64,000 bases of DNA, from NCBI GenBank assembly GCA_030272155.1, contig CP126203.1, positions 2,480,001 to 2,544,000 on the forward strand. The letters are read 5' to 3'. The notes under the pieces are model-generated. The model ran no database searches. It was not told the origin of the DNA and saw nothing but the letters and a program-made list of their open reading frames with translations. The position numbers were made by a program, and so were the translations under genes. Source of the stretch: Tetradesmus obliquus (taxonomy: Eukaryota; Chlorophyta; Chlorophyceae; Sphaeropleales; Scenedesmaceae). Positions 22,491 to 34,097 of the stretch are shown here, in pieces (positions within the stretch are counted from its first letter, which is position 1; every line of letters begins with the position of its first letter).

Positions 22491-24849
22491 TTAGCTGCAC
22501 GCCAGGCTGGAGCACAGCTCCAGCTCCTCTGCAGTTGCAGAGCCTCCAAGCAGGCCCTCCCATGCATCCTCACTGGACTCCTGCATCAGCAGCTCATCCA
22601 GGTATGCAAACGAGTCAATGGCCATGTCATCCCCGCTGCTTCCAAAGCATGTGTCGCTCAGGCCACTGTCGAGGTCGCCCAAGAGGCTCAGCGCTGGCTC
22701 ATCTGCTGCTGCAGGGCTCGCAGGCGCAGCAGCTTTAACTGCTTTGACCGGTGAGTTGACCGCAGCTGCTGCTGCTGCTGCTGCTGCTTTGCCAGCTGCA
22801 GGTGCAGCAGCAACCACAGCAGGCGCAGCCGGCTTGTGCTGGCTGCGCTGCGGGGACTTTGCCTGGCTCGCTGGCAGCTGCTGCTGCTTCTTGGCAGGAG
22901 ATGCCGCAGCGCTGGGCTTGGCCTTGCTGCTGTGGTTGCTGCTGCCTGCCGCCACCTTTTTCTGCACTCCTGCCTGTGCAGGGCCCAAGCCTGCTGCAGC
23001 AGCCTTCTGCTGGCCGCTGCTGCTGCTGCCGCCCTTGCAGGAAGGCCCTGCGGGAGCCCTGCCTGTGCTGCCTGCCTTGCTGCCTGCTGCGGGCTTTACT
23101 GCGCTGCCAGGGGCTCCTTTGATGCTGCGGATGCGCAGCACCTTGGGCTGCTGCGGCTGGCTGGCCTTGCTGCTGCTGCTTATGAGTGCTGATGCAGCAG
23201 CTCCTGCAAGCGCCTCACCGCTGCTGTATGCAGAGCACACTGACGACACGCGCTTGATGCGCGGCGCCGGCGCCTTTCCTGCAAGGCTGCTGCTGCTCTT
23301 GTGCTTAGGCAGCTCTCCAGGAAGCGTGATGAGCTGTGCCAGGTCAGCATCCAAGTCATCACCCTTGTCATCTGCTGCGAAAGCCAGCCAGGGCACCTCC
23401 GGCGCTGCGTCGCACTCGCCCCCTGCTGCTGCTGCGGGTGCAGCGGCAGCAGCGCTGTGCATACCCTGCTGGCAGAGCATGGCTGGAGGCATGGGCAGGG
23501 GTGCGACAGCTGCTGCGCTGGGGCTGCTGCTGTTGCTGCCGTTGCCAGCGGCTGTTGCTGCACTGTGCAGGGAGCCGGATGGGCTGCAGGCGCGCTGCTG
23601 CGGGACGGAACACGGATAGAACAGGGAAGAGGCAAGCCAACCCACGTTTAAGAATGTTGCTGTGTGCAGGACACGCATCTACAATAAAGTGATATATTGG
23701 GACAATGCCATTCGGCAAGCTGACAGCAGGTGGCAGGCAAGTCAACATCACCAACAAGCAGAGGCGCATCCTGCAAGCACAGCTACCACGCACGGCGCAC
23801 AGTCAGCCTTCTTGCAGTGCCAGAAACCGCCCAACGCACTTGTTGCAGGCATACCATGCTTGGCATGTAGCCTGAATTGCGGCTCACCTGCACTGCAGCC
23901 ATTGCTGCCTTGTGTGCGCGCTCAATTGCTGCCACCTTTTCAAAAATCTGCTCCAGCTCAGGCTCCACCTCCACATCCTCATCCGGCATGATGTCATCCT
24001 CATCATCTGCATCTGCTGCTGCAGCTGCTGCACCAGCCTCGGCTGCAGGTGTTGCAGGAGGGCTGCTGGTGTGGCAAGGCTGCTGCTGCTGCATGCACGT
24101 GGTGCTCGCCGAGCCGTGCTGCTGCTGCTGCATCATGGCCGGTGGAAGGAACATGCCCATAGGGAAGCAGGCTGGCATGCCTCCTGGCTGCTTGGCTGCC
24201 TGTGCCATGGCTGCCTGCGCTGCTGCTCCCATCGCCTGCAGCTGTGCAGGGTGAGGGAACATCATAGGGGGCATGGGCAGCATGCAGCCGCCCTTGCTGC
24301 TGCTTATTGGTGGAACCATGCCTGCAAATCGCAGCAAAGTCAGCAGAAACGGGCAGAATCATAGGCAAGGTCAGATCACGGCCATCATGCAGGGCAGGTG
24401 CCATTGCTGTGCAGCAGCAGCGCCCATGCGCGTGTCCTTAGCGGACCGGCGGGAGCTTGATGCACATAATCCAGTGCTTTAGAACTCAACGAATCAAGTT
24501 GGGCAGTACTAGCCCCCTGGATCGGGCACCTGAACAACCGTCGCGATGAGCATGGCCTAACAGCGTCAGCTGCACGTAAGTCATGCACAGGTGCAAGATC
24601 ATAGCTAATCAAGTGGTTGTTGCAGCAAACCAACGCACCTGGAAGGAAAGGGAAACCAAACATTGGCCCCATTGGAAACGTGGGGGGCATCGGCAGCTGA
24701 GGAAACCCGTATGAGTTGCTGACTTCAGACACTGCAGCTTGCTTGCCGCACGCGCTGGGAGAAGCAGCACCAGGCTGCAGACCAGGGACACCTGGCTGCA
24801 CTCGAGCACCCGATTGTTGCGCACTGTGAGCTGCCACTGATATCGCCAT
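22491..24849 (-). CDS. hypothetical low-complexity acidic/Ala-Ser-rich protein
   Basis: Three exons fit in phase: 24849-24639, 24321-23888 and 23597-22491, giving 583 aa from an ATG in good context (CAATGGCG). I recognise no family. Visible features: Pro/Met/Phe-rich N-terminal segments (MPPTFPMGPMFGFPFLPG, GGCMLPMPPMMFPHP), an acidic block DADDEDDIMPDEDVEVEPE running into a helical EQIFEKVAAIERAHKAAM, then a long Ala/Ser/Lys/Gln-rich region with KRVSS, KVLRIRSIKG and KKQQQ, and an acidic C-terminus (LLGDLDSGLSDTCF, DMAIDSFAYLDELLMQESSEDAWEG). The C-terminal acidic/hydrophobic pattern resembles an activation domain, so a transcriptional role is a guess only. The 333-codon plus-strand ORF opposite is a shadow. 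Confidence 0.6.
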
Positions 24850-26381
24850 TGCGTAAAACGATGGCGGAGTCCTGTTTGGCTGCTCGCAAGTGCTGCACTA
24901 GGTGCTGCAAAAGTGCTGCCTCCGCCTGCTTCTAAGGTTCCACGTGATCTACAGCTATTAAGACTAAACACGTCAAAGCAAGGAAGTGAGTGCAGAACGT
25001 AGGTGCGCCTAGGGAGTATGCAGTGCCAACAACACCCTCACACCCGCCTCTGATACTTTTTAAACGACTGACACAACCTACACGCTGGTTCCAAGAGTGT
25101 TTCACGCAGTCCCAACTGATTGTACACACATTTCTTGCGTAACGCGCGCTGGCAGGCTCTCTGAAAGTCACAAGCGCACATATCGTACCGGTGACCTCTA
25201 CTACATGCTTCGCTTAGGTACCTCTCAGGTGCCTCCCTCGGATCCCAGTTCCCTGATCTTTCCAGGTGCAGTTGTTGGCAAGGTGGCAGGAACTCAACTG
25301 CAGTTTCCAAGCAAGAGCTGCGGTGCCACAGGAGCTGGGTGCTTAGCCTCAGAAGACGCACCAAATAACATAACAAAAGACGCGCCAAACAATAGTACAA
25401 AGCTCCCACACAGGTGCCACGGTGTATGCGTTGAACACACCGCCCACCAGACAAAGTGCAGTGTGCTACATCAAGGACTGTTTTGACGCATTGACGCAGC
25501 CTAACTACAGCCAAACAAGATTGCCCGTTCAAACAGGGTTGTTATCAGCACCCTGTTCCGCCTCGCATCAAGTGCCACACATGCTGCACGCATGCTCCTT
25601 GTGGTGTGGTTTGAGGCACGGTGCTGTGTGTGCTAGCCAAAGTGTGCACCCCCAGGCTTCAAAAGACTGCCCACAACCCACAGAAGCTCCAGCTGTAGCA
25701 ACAGTAGCCACTCAGCAAAAGGATGCCCGCTCCCACCACAACACTCAGCGAACCTCAAGTGACCACTGCACGCCAACAACATCACGTACGTGTCCCGGCC
25801 CCTACATGTGATCATCCCCGCAGCTGCGCCCTCACCGCCTATTGTGCAGCAGCAGCCTGCGGTACCCATGCAGGCATGCGGCAAGACGGAACAGCACACA
25901 AAGCGTGTGCCGTACAAATGTAACGGACGATGACGGTCGGCACTTGCTTGACGAAGCGTGGCAGGCCGTGTTGCTGCATGCGTGCATGTGCAGCTGCCTC
26001 AAGGCATGCACAAGAGTGGCACGTTCATACATGCGCTACACAGATGATGTGACAAGCGGGAATACTTCCATCCACTACTAGAAAAAAAAAGTGTCCGTCA
26101 GTCCGTCAGTCCGTCAGTCCGTCAGTCCGTCAGAAGCCTGGCTTAGGACCTGGCCCTTGAACCCCAGGGCGATTCGAAAACGTGCAGAGGAAGCGAACGA
26201 GAGCGCGACAGCAACAGATAAAAGTCAGTGTAGACCAGGTTTTTCAACCGCACACCTATGAGATGCAACGACTTGCGATCAGCGCTGTTCCTGCAATGCT
26301 GCAGTGAACTGCTGTCGCGGTTGTACCCGCCAAGCACTGCGTCATTGACTGTGGAGTTTGAAGGATGCGTCTAAGCTGTAC
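24850..26381. other. divergent intergenic region
   Basis: Between the starts of the minus-strand low-complexity gene and the plus-strand LRR gene, so it should contain both promoters. Short frames near 25038-25532 (-) and 25097-25486 (+) show no protein-like features. Contains an A9 run followed by an octanucleotide repeat near 26082-26132. Confidence 0.5.
26093..26132. repeat. (GTCCGTCA)5 perfect tandem repeat
   Basis: Five exact 8-bp units, directly after an A9 run and GT. It lies 250 bp upstream of the LRR gene start. Confidence 0.95.
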
Positions 26382-28075
26382 ATGCGGTGGTGGACAGTGA
26401 TCAGCGTGCTCTTGCTGGCCATCACTGCCACGGCTGCAGCAACCACCACACCCAACAGCAGGGCGTCTCTGCAGCGGCAGCAGCACGCTGCGAGGCAAGC
26501 AGATCGCGATGATCGACACGAGGAAGGTGAGTGGTGCCGGTATGGATGTTGTGCGGACAGTGAGCGAGTGACACAGCAGAGCGAGCAGTGATCGTCACTG
26601 TGAGGCAAGGTGTGCTGCGCTAAACGCTTCCATTCCTGCTGCCGATTGTTGATATTGCAGTGGGAGTTTCACCCGCTGCAATTGGAGCTCCACTCGCCAG
26701 TCCACCTGCAACAGATGCAGCTCAGCCAGCAGCAGCTCAGACACCAGGTGCGTCGACAGCAGCAGCACAGCCAGCACAACAGACGATGCTGGCATGTTGG
26801 AATTTCCATGAGAGCAGCTTCTAGACGTTTGATGTTCAGCTTGACGTCTTCCAGCAGCTCATGTATGACGTTGCCTGCCTGCCTGCCTGCCTGCCTGCAG
26901 GTGCTGCCACAGAGCCAGAGGGCCAGCTGCCACCCAATGTTCAGCAGCGGCAGCAACAGTCCTTGCCAGCATGCTCTCTGCACCGCAGCCTGTGCAGTCT
27001 GCCTACCAGAATGCGCTGCAGGTTATGCAGCGGCGCTTGCAGGAACAGGCAGCAGCCCGTGCTGCTGTAGCGGCAACAGCCCAGCAAGCGCGTCCAGCAG
27101 CCCAGCAGGCGCGTGCAGCAGCCCAGCCCCAAGTTACCACTGCATCAGCGCAGTTCTTGGCAGAGGTGACAGTGCCTGAGCAGGGGCACCCGCACCGGCC
27201 AGTCCTTCTTCCAGCTCGCGTGCTGCGGGTGACATCTCAGCAGCACCTGCAGCAGGTGCTTGCTCAGTTGGATCATGAGTTTGACGTACCGCTGCAGTAC
27301 TCCGTGCAGTATCTGCTGCCAGCACAGCCACCCATGCAGCCGCAGCTGCCGCCTCAGCAGCCGCCTGTGCAGCCACAGCCTCAGCTGCTGCCTCAGCAGC
27401 AGACTGTGGCACGCGCAGAGACAGCATCACAGCAAGAACGCCTGCGGCACCAGTTGGTGCAGCAACTGGAGCAGCAGTTTCAAGGCAACGCCACCTCAGA
27501 CCTGCCCGGCACAGGTGAGCCGGCATCTGGCACTGCAGTAGGCTAATGTGGGCCAGTGCAATGGGCTTTGGCCCATTGCATAAGGCTGCAGTGGCCTGCG
27601 CAGCAGGCAGCATGGCAATGCAGAGTGCTGCAGACTGCCGCTAAGCAGCTGTGTGCGAGCCCTAGCATCGCTGTGGCCTTTGGGCAGTCAAGCTAAAGGT
27701 CCTGCACTGTGTTTGCTATGCCGCTTTGCAGGTGCTGCTGCAGGCAATGCAGGCATGTTACTCGGTGCTGCTGCTGCCGTTCCGGCAGCTGTTGGTGCCA
27801 GTGGCTTGACAGCCCTGAAGGTCCTTGACATCAGGGGCTGTCCCAAGCTAAAGGCTCTCCCCGCAGGCTTGCAGCAGCTGCCACAGCTGCAGATTCACTG
27901 CGATGAGATGCCTGAGACTCAGCCGCCAGATCCGGCTTGGGTTGCAGAAGCAGAAGAATTGGGATATGATGTTGAAGCATTTGACATGTACAGTGACGAT
28001 AGCTGGGCGTTTCATGACGAGTATGTAGGGCACAGCGATGGATTGGAGGTTGACTCATGCGCTGCTGACGTTTGA
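26382..28075 (+). CDS. secreted or membrane-targeted protein with C-terminal leucine-rich repeat
   Basis: Exons 26382-26526, 26661-26747, about 26921-27514 and 27732-28075 join in phase to 389 aa; the third exon's acceptor is the weak point (26901 is an alternative but gives the wrong frame). The N-terminus MRWWTVISVLLLAITATAAA looks like a signal peptide or signal anchor. The middle is Ala/Gln/Pro-rich with a helical segment (VMQRRLQEQAAARAAVAATA) and a PQLPPQQPPVQPQPQ run. The last exon carries one clear leucine-rich repeat, LTALKVLDIRGCPKLKALP plus LQQLPQL, then an acidic tail ending EVDSCAADV. A single LRR suggests a truncated or unusual member; binding partner unknown. Confidence 0.6.
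26874..26899 (+). repeat. (CCTG)n tract at a 3' splice site
   Basis: Six tandem units ending in CTGCAG, immediately before the third-exon region of the LRR gene. Confidence 0.85.
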
Positions 28076-28735
28076 TGGTGTGTATGCGTCACTGTGTGTC
28101 ACCGGTGGTGACATTGGCAACTGGGGTGAGATACAGGTGCTGGTTGTGGGTTGTTGTTGTGCAGCAACTTAGGCTACTGTAGCTGGTGTGTACACGCAAG
28201 ATGTTGTGTAACATGAGGTGTTCCAGAACGTTGGGGTATGAGCACCACACTTGGCACTGGAGCAGTGTGCCTAAGATACTCAATAGATGCCGCTCTGGCT
28301 TAAGTAACTATGCTATTTGCGTGCAGCTGCAGTTACCAAAGCTGCCTCACACCAAAGGGTTCGGACAGATGTTAGGCCACCTTTGTCCCGCAACAGCACA
28401 CCTGAACAACACAATGCACCTCCATGCCAGATGCGAGTGGCGTAGCCACGGGTAACCACTAGTTCACTGCCAAAAGTGCTGCAGCATAGCTGCAAAAACT
28501 CGCCACACCCCTACCTTATACCCCCTCAAACCAAAACCAAAATCAAAACCACATCAACATGCAAGCAGCCACGCCACAGCAGCAGCTGCCGACTCATGAA
28601 GGCATAGCTTCAGCCCGTGGCCACTCGATGACAATCTGCAGCAAGCAAACCCAAGGCCGCATCAACCCCCAGCAAAGTCACGCACTTCCGGCAGGCTTGC
28701 TGCACGGCAGCAGCCGGTGAGCGCTGCGTGAATGC
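28076..28735. other. convergent intergenic region
   Basis: 3' flanks of the LRR gene (+) and the F-box/kelch gene (-). Nothing else seen. Confidence 0.6.
28207..28211 (+). terminator. candidate TGTAA polyadenylation signal for the LRR gene
   Basis: TGTAA about 130 bases after the stop, the position and motif expected for chlorophyte poly(A) signals. Confidence 0.45.
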
Positions 28736-29407
28736 TCATATGCTGCCCTCAACCACAGTGGCCTGCTGCAGCAGCATGCTTGGGTATGCCAGCAGCAGCC
28801 CTAGCACCAGCGCTGCCACTGCCAGCAGCAGCTGCAGCAGCGCACCCGGCTTCTGCTGTTGAGGCTGCCACAGCTTCTGAGAGCCTGCTGCTGCTGCTCC
28901 ACCTGAACCTGATGCTGCTGCTACTGCTGCTTTGCCATCTGCTGCTACAACTCCACCAGCAGCAGCGCCGTTGGCAACTGCTGCATTTGCTGCATTGCTG
29001 AGGTGTATACTCAACCCTGCAGCACGCTGGTGGTGCTGGCTGGCAAGGTGTGCATGACCTGGTGTGATTTCACTGTAAATCGCACTCACAGCACCAATGC
29101 TCTGCCCGCAATTGCCCAGCAGCGCAGCAGCAGCAGCAGAACCAGGTGCAACCCCACAGCAGCTGCCAGCATCAGCAGCTGCTATGCGAGCCAGGCAGCC
29201 GCAGCAGCTGCCACACCGGCAACTGCCTGTGCCCCCGGCTGCAACACTCGCTGCCAGTAGCTGCTGCTGCTGCTGCTGCCGCCGCTGCTGCAGCATCTGC
29301 AGCGCGGGATGGCCGCCGCCGCTCCCAACAGCGTCATGCGCATGCCTGTTGTCAAACTGCTGCTGCTGGAACAGCGCCGCACCGCCACTCCCTGCCGCCG
29401 CAGCTGC

Positions 29408-29453
<46 letters not shown>

Positions 29454-32163
29454 CCAGCGTCAAACACGATGGGTGGCCCTGGCAGCAGCACCTCTAGGCG
29501 CGGCACCACCTGCAGCCCATACGCGCCGTCCCTGCTGCCGCCCACCACCACGCATGCAGTCGCGCTGAAGTCTACTGTATCGCTGGTTAGCTGGCGTTGT
29601 GCGGCTCCTTGTGCTGCACTGCAGAGCTGCAGTGGGGGCTTCCAAGCGAGGCTTGGTAGGTGCAGGCGCTGCACGTCGTTGAGCGGCTCGTTGTGCGGCC
29701 CTCGGCCGCCCAGCAGCAGCAGCCACTCGCGGCTTATGTGCATGAGGGTGGGCGCGTGGCGGCTGGGAGGCAGGTAGCCCATCGCGGGGCCCTTGCGCCA
29801 CCTGAAATTTAGAGTGGCGGCAACAGCAGGAGCAGAGGCAGCAGTGCAAACATGAACATGCAGTAACACGTGAAAGCAGCGGCTGGGCGGCAGGTGGCCA
29901 TGACGCGGCCCTTGCGCCAGCTGCAGAGCAAAGGGGCAGACACAACTCTACAATGGTGAGGCGTGATGGTGAGGCCAATCAGTGGAAAATTTGTGCGTTG
30001 TAGCTAGGATGGAGGGAGCCCATGACTGGGCCCTTGCGCCAGCTGAAGTACTTAGGAGGCAGGATGGGCAGCAGTACAAGGACCAGCAGCAGCAGCAACG
30101 CTTGATCAATGAAGCATATGTGCGGCGCGGCTAGGAGGCAGTAAGCCTGTGACTGAGCCCTTGCGCCAGCACAGGAGACAGGACAGGCAGCAGCGAGACC
30201 AGAAGCTGCAGTGAAAGCATAAAGCGGCAAGAGCACAAGAAACCAGCGGTAGCATGCAAGGCATCAACTGAAGCACCACATACAGCACGCACAAGAGAAC
30301 ATCGTCATGTAGCTCGCACGACACGCACACCCACAAGTAACAGCCTGAAGAAACAACCATAACAACATAACCACGTGTTAACAAAACAGCGCTCACGTGA
30401 AGGTGGCAAGGTCCAGTGCATACGGCACAAAGTCCGCAAGCCCGTCGCTGCCGCAGCCCCCAAGCACCACAAACTCCTCATCCCCCGTCACAGGGCTGCG
30501 CCGCACAAAGCTCATGGCCTGCTTGCGGGGCCCTGGGCATGTGCTTGGACCCGCCATGACATGGCCTGGCTTTGGAGGCTCGTTCAGAGGCCAGGTGGGC
30601 TGTCGGCGCCAGGTCAGGCTGTTGACATCTAACAGGTACAGGCACATCAGCAGGTAGCCTTCTACCACGCTGACATCAGCATCTATGGTGCCCTGGATGC
30701 GCCCACCAGCCCAGCCGCCATACACAATCATGGTGTGGCCGCCAGCAACAGTTTGGCAGCAGGAGTAGGCGCGCGGCGCGGGCGCGGCGCCGCTGGTGCG
30801 CAAGGGTAGCCACACTCCCCAGCTGCCGTTGTGTGCAAGCCACAGCGCATGCAGCTGCTGGCCTCCTAGCTCTGAGCCGTCCGGGGTGAGGCCACCGAAC
30901 AGCAGCAGGGTATGGCCGCCGCTGCAGGCCAGGTCCGGTGATGCGGAGCCTTGCTGCTGCTGGTGCTGCTGCTGCTGCTGCTGTTGCGCTGGTTGATTGT
31001 TGCTGTTGCCGGGTGGAGCAGCTGCTTGCACTGCCTCCAGCACCTGCCAGTGACACACCAGCAGCACAGAACAGTAAGGCAGGTGCTTACCACATTAAAA
31101 TGGAAAACAACTGGCAATATGCAGCTGCTCTGGAACTTAGAGTGGGCTGGCCAGCTGCTTGAGCCAGCAGCAACTCTTGCTGCCAAGATGTACGATAGCA
31201 GTGTGCACGCACGGACGCTGACAGGCACACATGAGCATCACCAAACAGCCTGCTGCAGGCGCTTACACATTTGCACATGCAGTTGCCTTGCAGGAAACTA
31301 CAACTGCAGTTGTTCCTACCTGACGGTGCAGCAGTGAGCCCTGCTCCAAAGCCACCAGCGCAGTGCACAGGAAGCGCAGTGCAGGCGGCGGCGCGCCTGA
31401 CAGCCTGGGCTGAATCATGCGCCTGCCAACTAGGTCCAATACTGACATGTCCAGTGCCTGGTGTGCTCCGTCACGCAGCATGCCGCCAACAAGCACAAGC
31501 AGCGCGCCGGCTGCGATGGTGTTGTGGCCATAGCGCGCCAACAGAGGCTCTGCCTGGCAGATGCTGCCGAGCGTGCTGCTGCTGTTAGTGCTGCTGCTGT
31601 TATTGCTGCTGCTGGGGTTGCTGCTGTTGGCCGTGAGGGAGATGCGGTCCGTGGTAGGTGCACCAGCAGACCAGTGCACGACGTCTAGTAGCCGGGCTGA
31701 CTTGTACAGGCAATACCAGGTTGCTGCCTGCTGTGCTGCTGTCCCTGAGCTCGCCACGTATGCCACAGTAAGCTCGCCCAGCAGCTCACGGCAGTGGTTT
31801 TGCCTGCATGTGGACATACGCAAAGCAGCAGACGCTGCAGTGAACCTGGCAAGCTAAAGAAACCTCGAACCTCGTTCATGCTGCGACACAGTGTCAACTC
31901 ACCAAAGCTGCGCAGCATGATGTCCAGTCTTGATGCTTCGTTGAAGCTGCTTGCATGCCACTCCAAGTCGTGCGACATCGGCAGCAGACACACGAGACAG
32001 CACCTGCACGACACCAAGTTGGGTCACTTCCTGCTGGCTTTCCTCTAGCCTGTCACGTCCAGCAGAGCAAAGTGCAGCAACTCACAAGATCAAGTGCTTC
32101 AGCATCAAGACACAGTAAGCTGCTGCTGCTGCTGTTGCTACTGTCAACAGCTGCAGCACCCAT
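28736..32163 (-). CDS. F-box/kelch-repeat protein with C-terminal membrane anchor
   Basis: Exons 32163-32086, 32003-31903, 31803-31320, 31043-30397 and 29801-28736 join in phase to 791 aa. Residues ~18-62 form an F-box (LDLVLSRVSAADVARLGVA with LW at the end), which would dock to Skp1 in an SCF ubiquitin ligase. Kelch-type blades follow, each with a hydrophobic strand and double Gly: LLVLVGGMLRDG, LLLFGGLTPDG, TMIVYGGWAGG, EFVVLGGCGSDG, WLLLLGGRGPHNE, with distal Trp residues (LTWRRQP, FTWRKGP). The C-terminal half is Ala/Gly/Gln-rich and ends with a hydrophobic helix, LLQLLLAVAALVLGLLLAY, near the stop, as in tail-anchored proteins. A membrane-anchored F-box/kelch protein is unusual. Target unknown. 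Confidence 0.85.
29410..29454. repeat. (GCA)n run coding poly-Ala in the F-box/kelch protein
   Basis: About 15 CAG-type units on the plus strand; read on the minus strand in the gene frame they give Ala, not Gln or Leu. Confidence 0.9.
29880..30172 (-). repeat. three partial copies of last exon 5' edge of the kelch gene
   Basis: The edge coding WRKGPAMGYLPPSR, with acceptor, recurs three times in the preceding intron. The CCTTGCGCC anchor (plus strand) lies at 29791, 29910, 30032 and 30159, spacing 119, 122 and 127 bp. Confidence 0.85.
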
Positions 32164-34097
32164 CTTCAGGCCAAGGGCTGTCCAAATGAACTAGAGTGTC
32201 TGCATCACATTCATGTACATCACCAGGACAATGAAAATAGCACTTGGTGCTGTCATCAGCCAACATATGCTAACAGGAACCCAGGCCAGGCAGCCACTGC
32301 AGTCTAACAACCCAACCTGAGGGTTTTGGCATGTTATCACCACACAAGCAGTGAGTCACCCTGACTGCACTGCACCTGCAAGCCAACTGCACATTTTAAA
32401 GATCTATGGGTGGATCGGCGAAGATTGGGGTCAGTTCGTGCAGTGTACTGCGTACGCTTCATTGGGAGGCAGGACCAGCTGCGACATTACTTTTGGCGTG
32501 TCACAGACAATATTTTGCTGCGCAGCCCAAAGCATGATGGCCCAAGCAGCGCCTGATGCTTGACAATGCTTCTCAAATACTGAACGTTGCCTGCATCCCG
32601 GCATGGCTTAGGCTTGGTTGGTAACAATCAGGCGCGCATCAGCTTGTCAGGCTGTGCCACGGTCAGGCGCGGCGCTGCAGCTGGCGCACCCAATTGAGCA
32701 AACTGCGCTTTATGGTACAAGATGAGGCCGCCGCCGGTAGTGCCGGAGTTGTGGCTGAGAGGGTATGTCCTGTTGGCATCTTAAGCTTGCTGTGCTTGAA
32801 ATGTCACACGTTGGCCCAGGGGTGTATCCCTGGCACACCTAAACTTACTTCCTAAACTGCCTCATCCACAGCTCAGCTGAGCTGCCCTTTGACTTTGCTT
32901 GCATACTCGCAATGCAAGCTGCTGTTGAGCAGCTTCAGAGCGGCCGCGTGGCCAAAATGGCACGGGCAACTGTTGCAGCGGCTGGGACACAGCCATTGGC
33001 TGTCATTGCCTGCCATGCTGCCAGCATGGCAGTGCCAGTGGCAAAGAAGCAAACAACCTCGCAGGTGGTGCATAAACAAAGCGCGTTCAGCTGGTCGGTC
33101 AAACAGCTTGTTGAATTGTTGGGGTCCCTTTGTTGTCAACCCAGCTGGATATGATACAAAACGCTCGCCTGGTGACTCATCTACCCTGGCAGTGGCATCA
33201 TGCCACCGTGACGCAGCAACTGCGTCTGTGACGTGTGTGGTTGCAAAGCTACAGCTTGCAGCGTGCGCATGCTACTGAGGGCATGCATACCACCTCTTTC
33301 ATGTGCTGAAGCATCTGCCATCGCTCGCCCAGCAAATGGTGCATGCGTGCAAGGGATGAGGTGCTGTGGCCAGCACCACATGACTCATCAACTCGGAGTT
33401 GATCATGTTGATGAGTCACTTGGCGGGACTGCATGGCTGCCTGCTGCCAACAGCATGCATGGTTTTGATTAAATCATATCAGCACATTCCACATTCAAGA
33501 TTTTTTTGTGGCAGCACAAGACGCACAAGCAGAGGTGCAGCTGTCTCAACAGCATGCTGAACTGCAGTCACGGTTGTGCAGCACCAGTGGGACAGCAGGG
33601 GCATGGCACTGGCCGCACAGACTGAAAGTTTTAACTTTAAATCGTTCTATTCTTCGTGTTGCATCAGAACTCAAACGTGCCACGTCGATTTTGAAGTGAC
33701 CAAAGCCAGAAAACCCTGGATCATGTTGTTGTGCTGCGGTTTTGCGTTTTTAAGCCGGGACTGACACGGGTGGAGCCTTCAAATAGGGCACGCCATACAA
33801 CTTGAATCATCATCAAGTTTCATCTGCAGCCTGCCTTACGACGCAATTCTCGGTGTTGCTTTCGTTAAAGCTGCAGGCTGCAGTACTAGTCCGCTACGTC
33901 AACTCTTAGCCTATAGGCCCCGCACGCCACCCTTTCGTGTTCGTCGTTTGTCTGCTTAACTGGTGAGTGCTTCTTGGCTCTCATCAGTTCGCAGCGCATG
34001 CCATATTCAAACCCTGGCGACCTCGATAGTGCGCCAATTTCCCAGCTGGGTGTTGCCTGCATCAGCCAGAGCGCTGCACCTAGTTCAAGCACGATTC
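32164..34097. other. divergent promoter region between F-box/kelch and DEG genes
   Basis: 1.9 kb separating two divergent starts. Small open frames near 32889-33278 are not convincing. The 33960-34097 part is open in the DEG frame but has no ATG and begins after a stop, so it is probably 5' UTR. Confidence 0.5.

Noticed and set aside
22618-23619. 333-codon plus-strand ORF, Ala/Leu-rich
   Set aside because: It is the antisense of the last exon of the 22491-24849 gene; CTG/GCA repeats keep all frames open. The minus-strand model has matching splice phases.
26140-26220. tRNA-like GATTCGAAA stretch
   Set aside because: No acceptor stem, D-loop or anticodon arm can be fitted around it.
29097-29777. 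226-codon plus-strand ORF
   Set aside because: Shadow of the kelch gene's last exon, again driven by trinucleotide repeats.
33963-34097. DEG protease start at 33963
   Set aside because: That codon is GTG, directly after a stop at 33957; 34098 is the first ATG.
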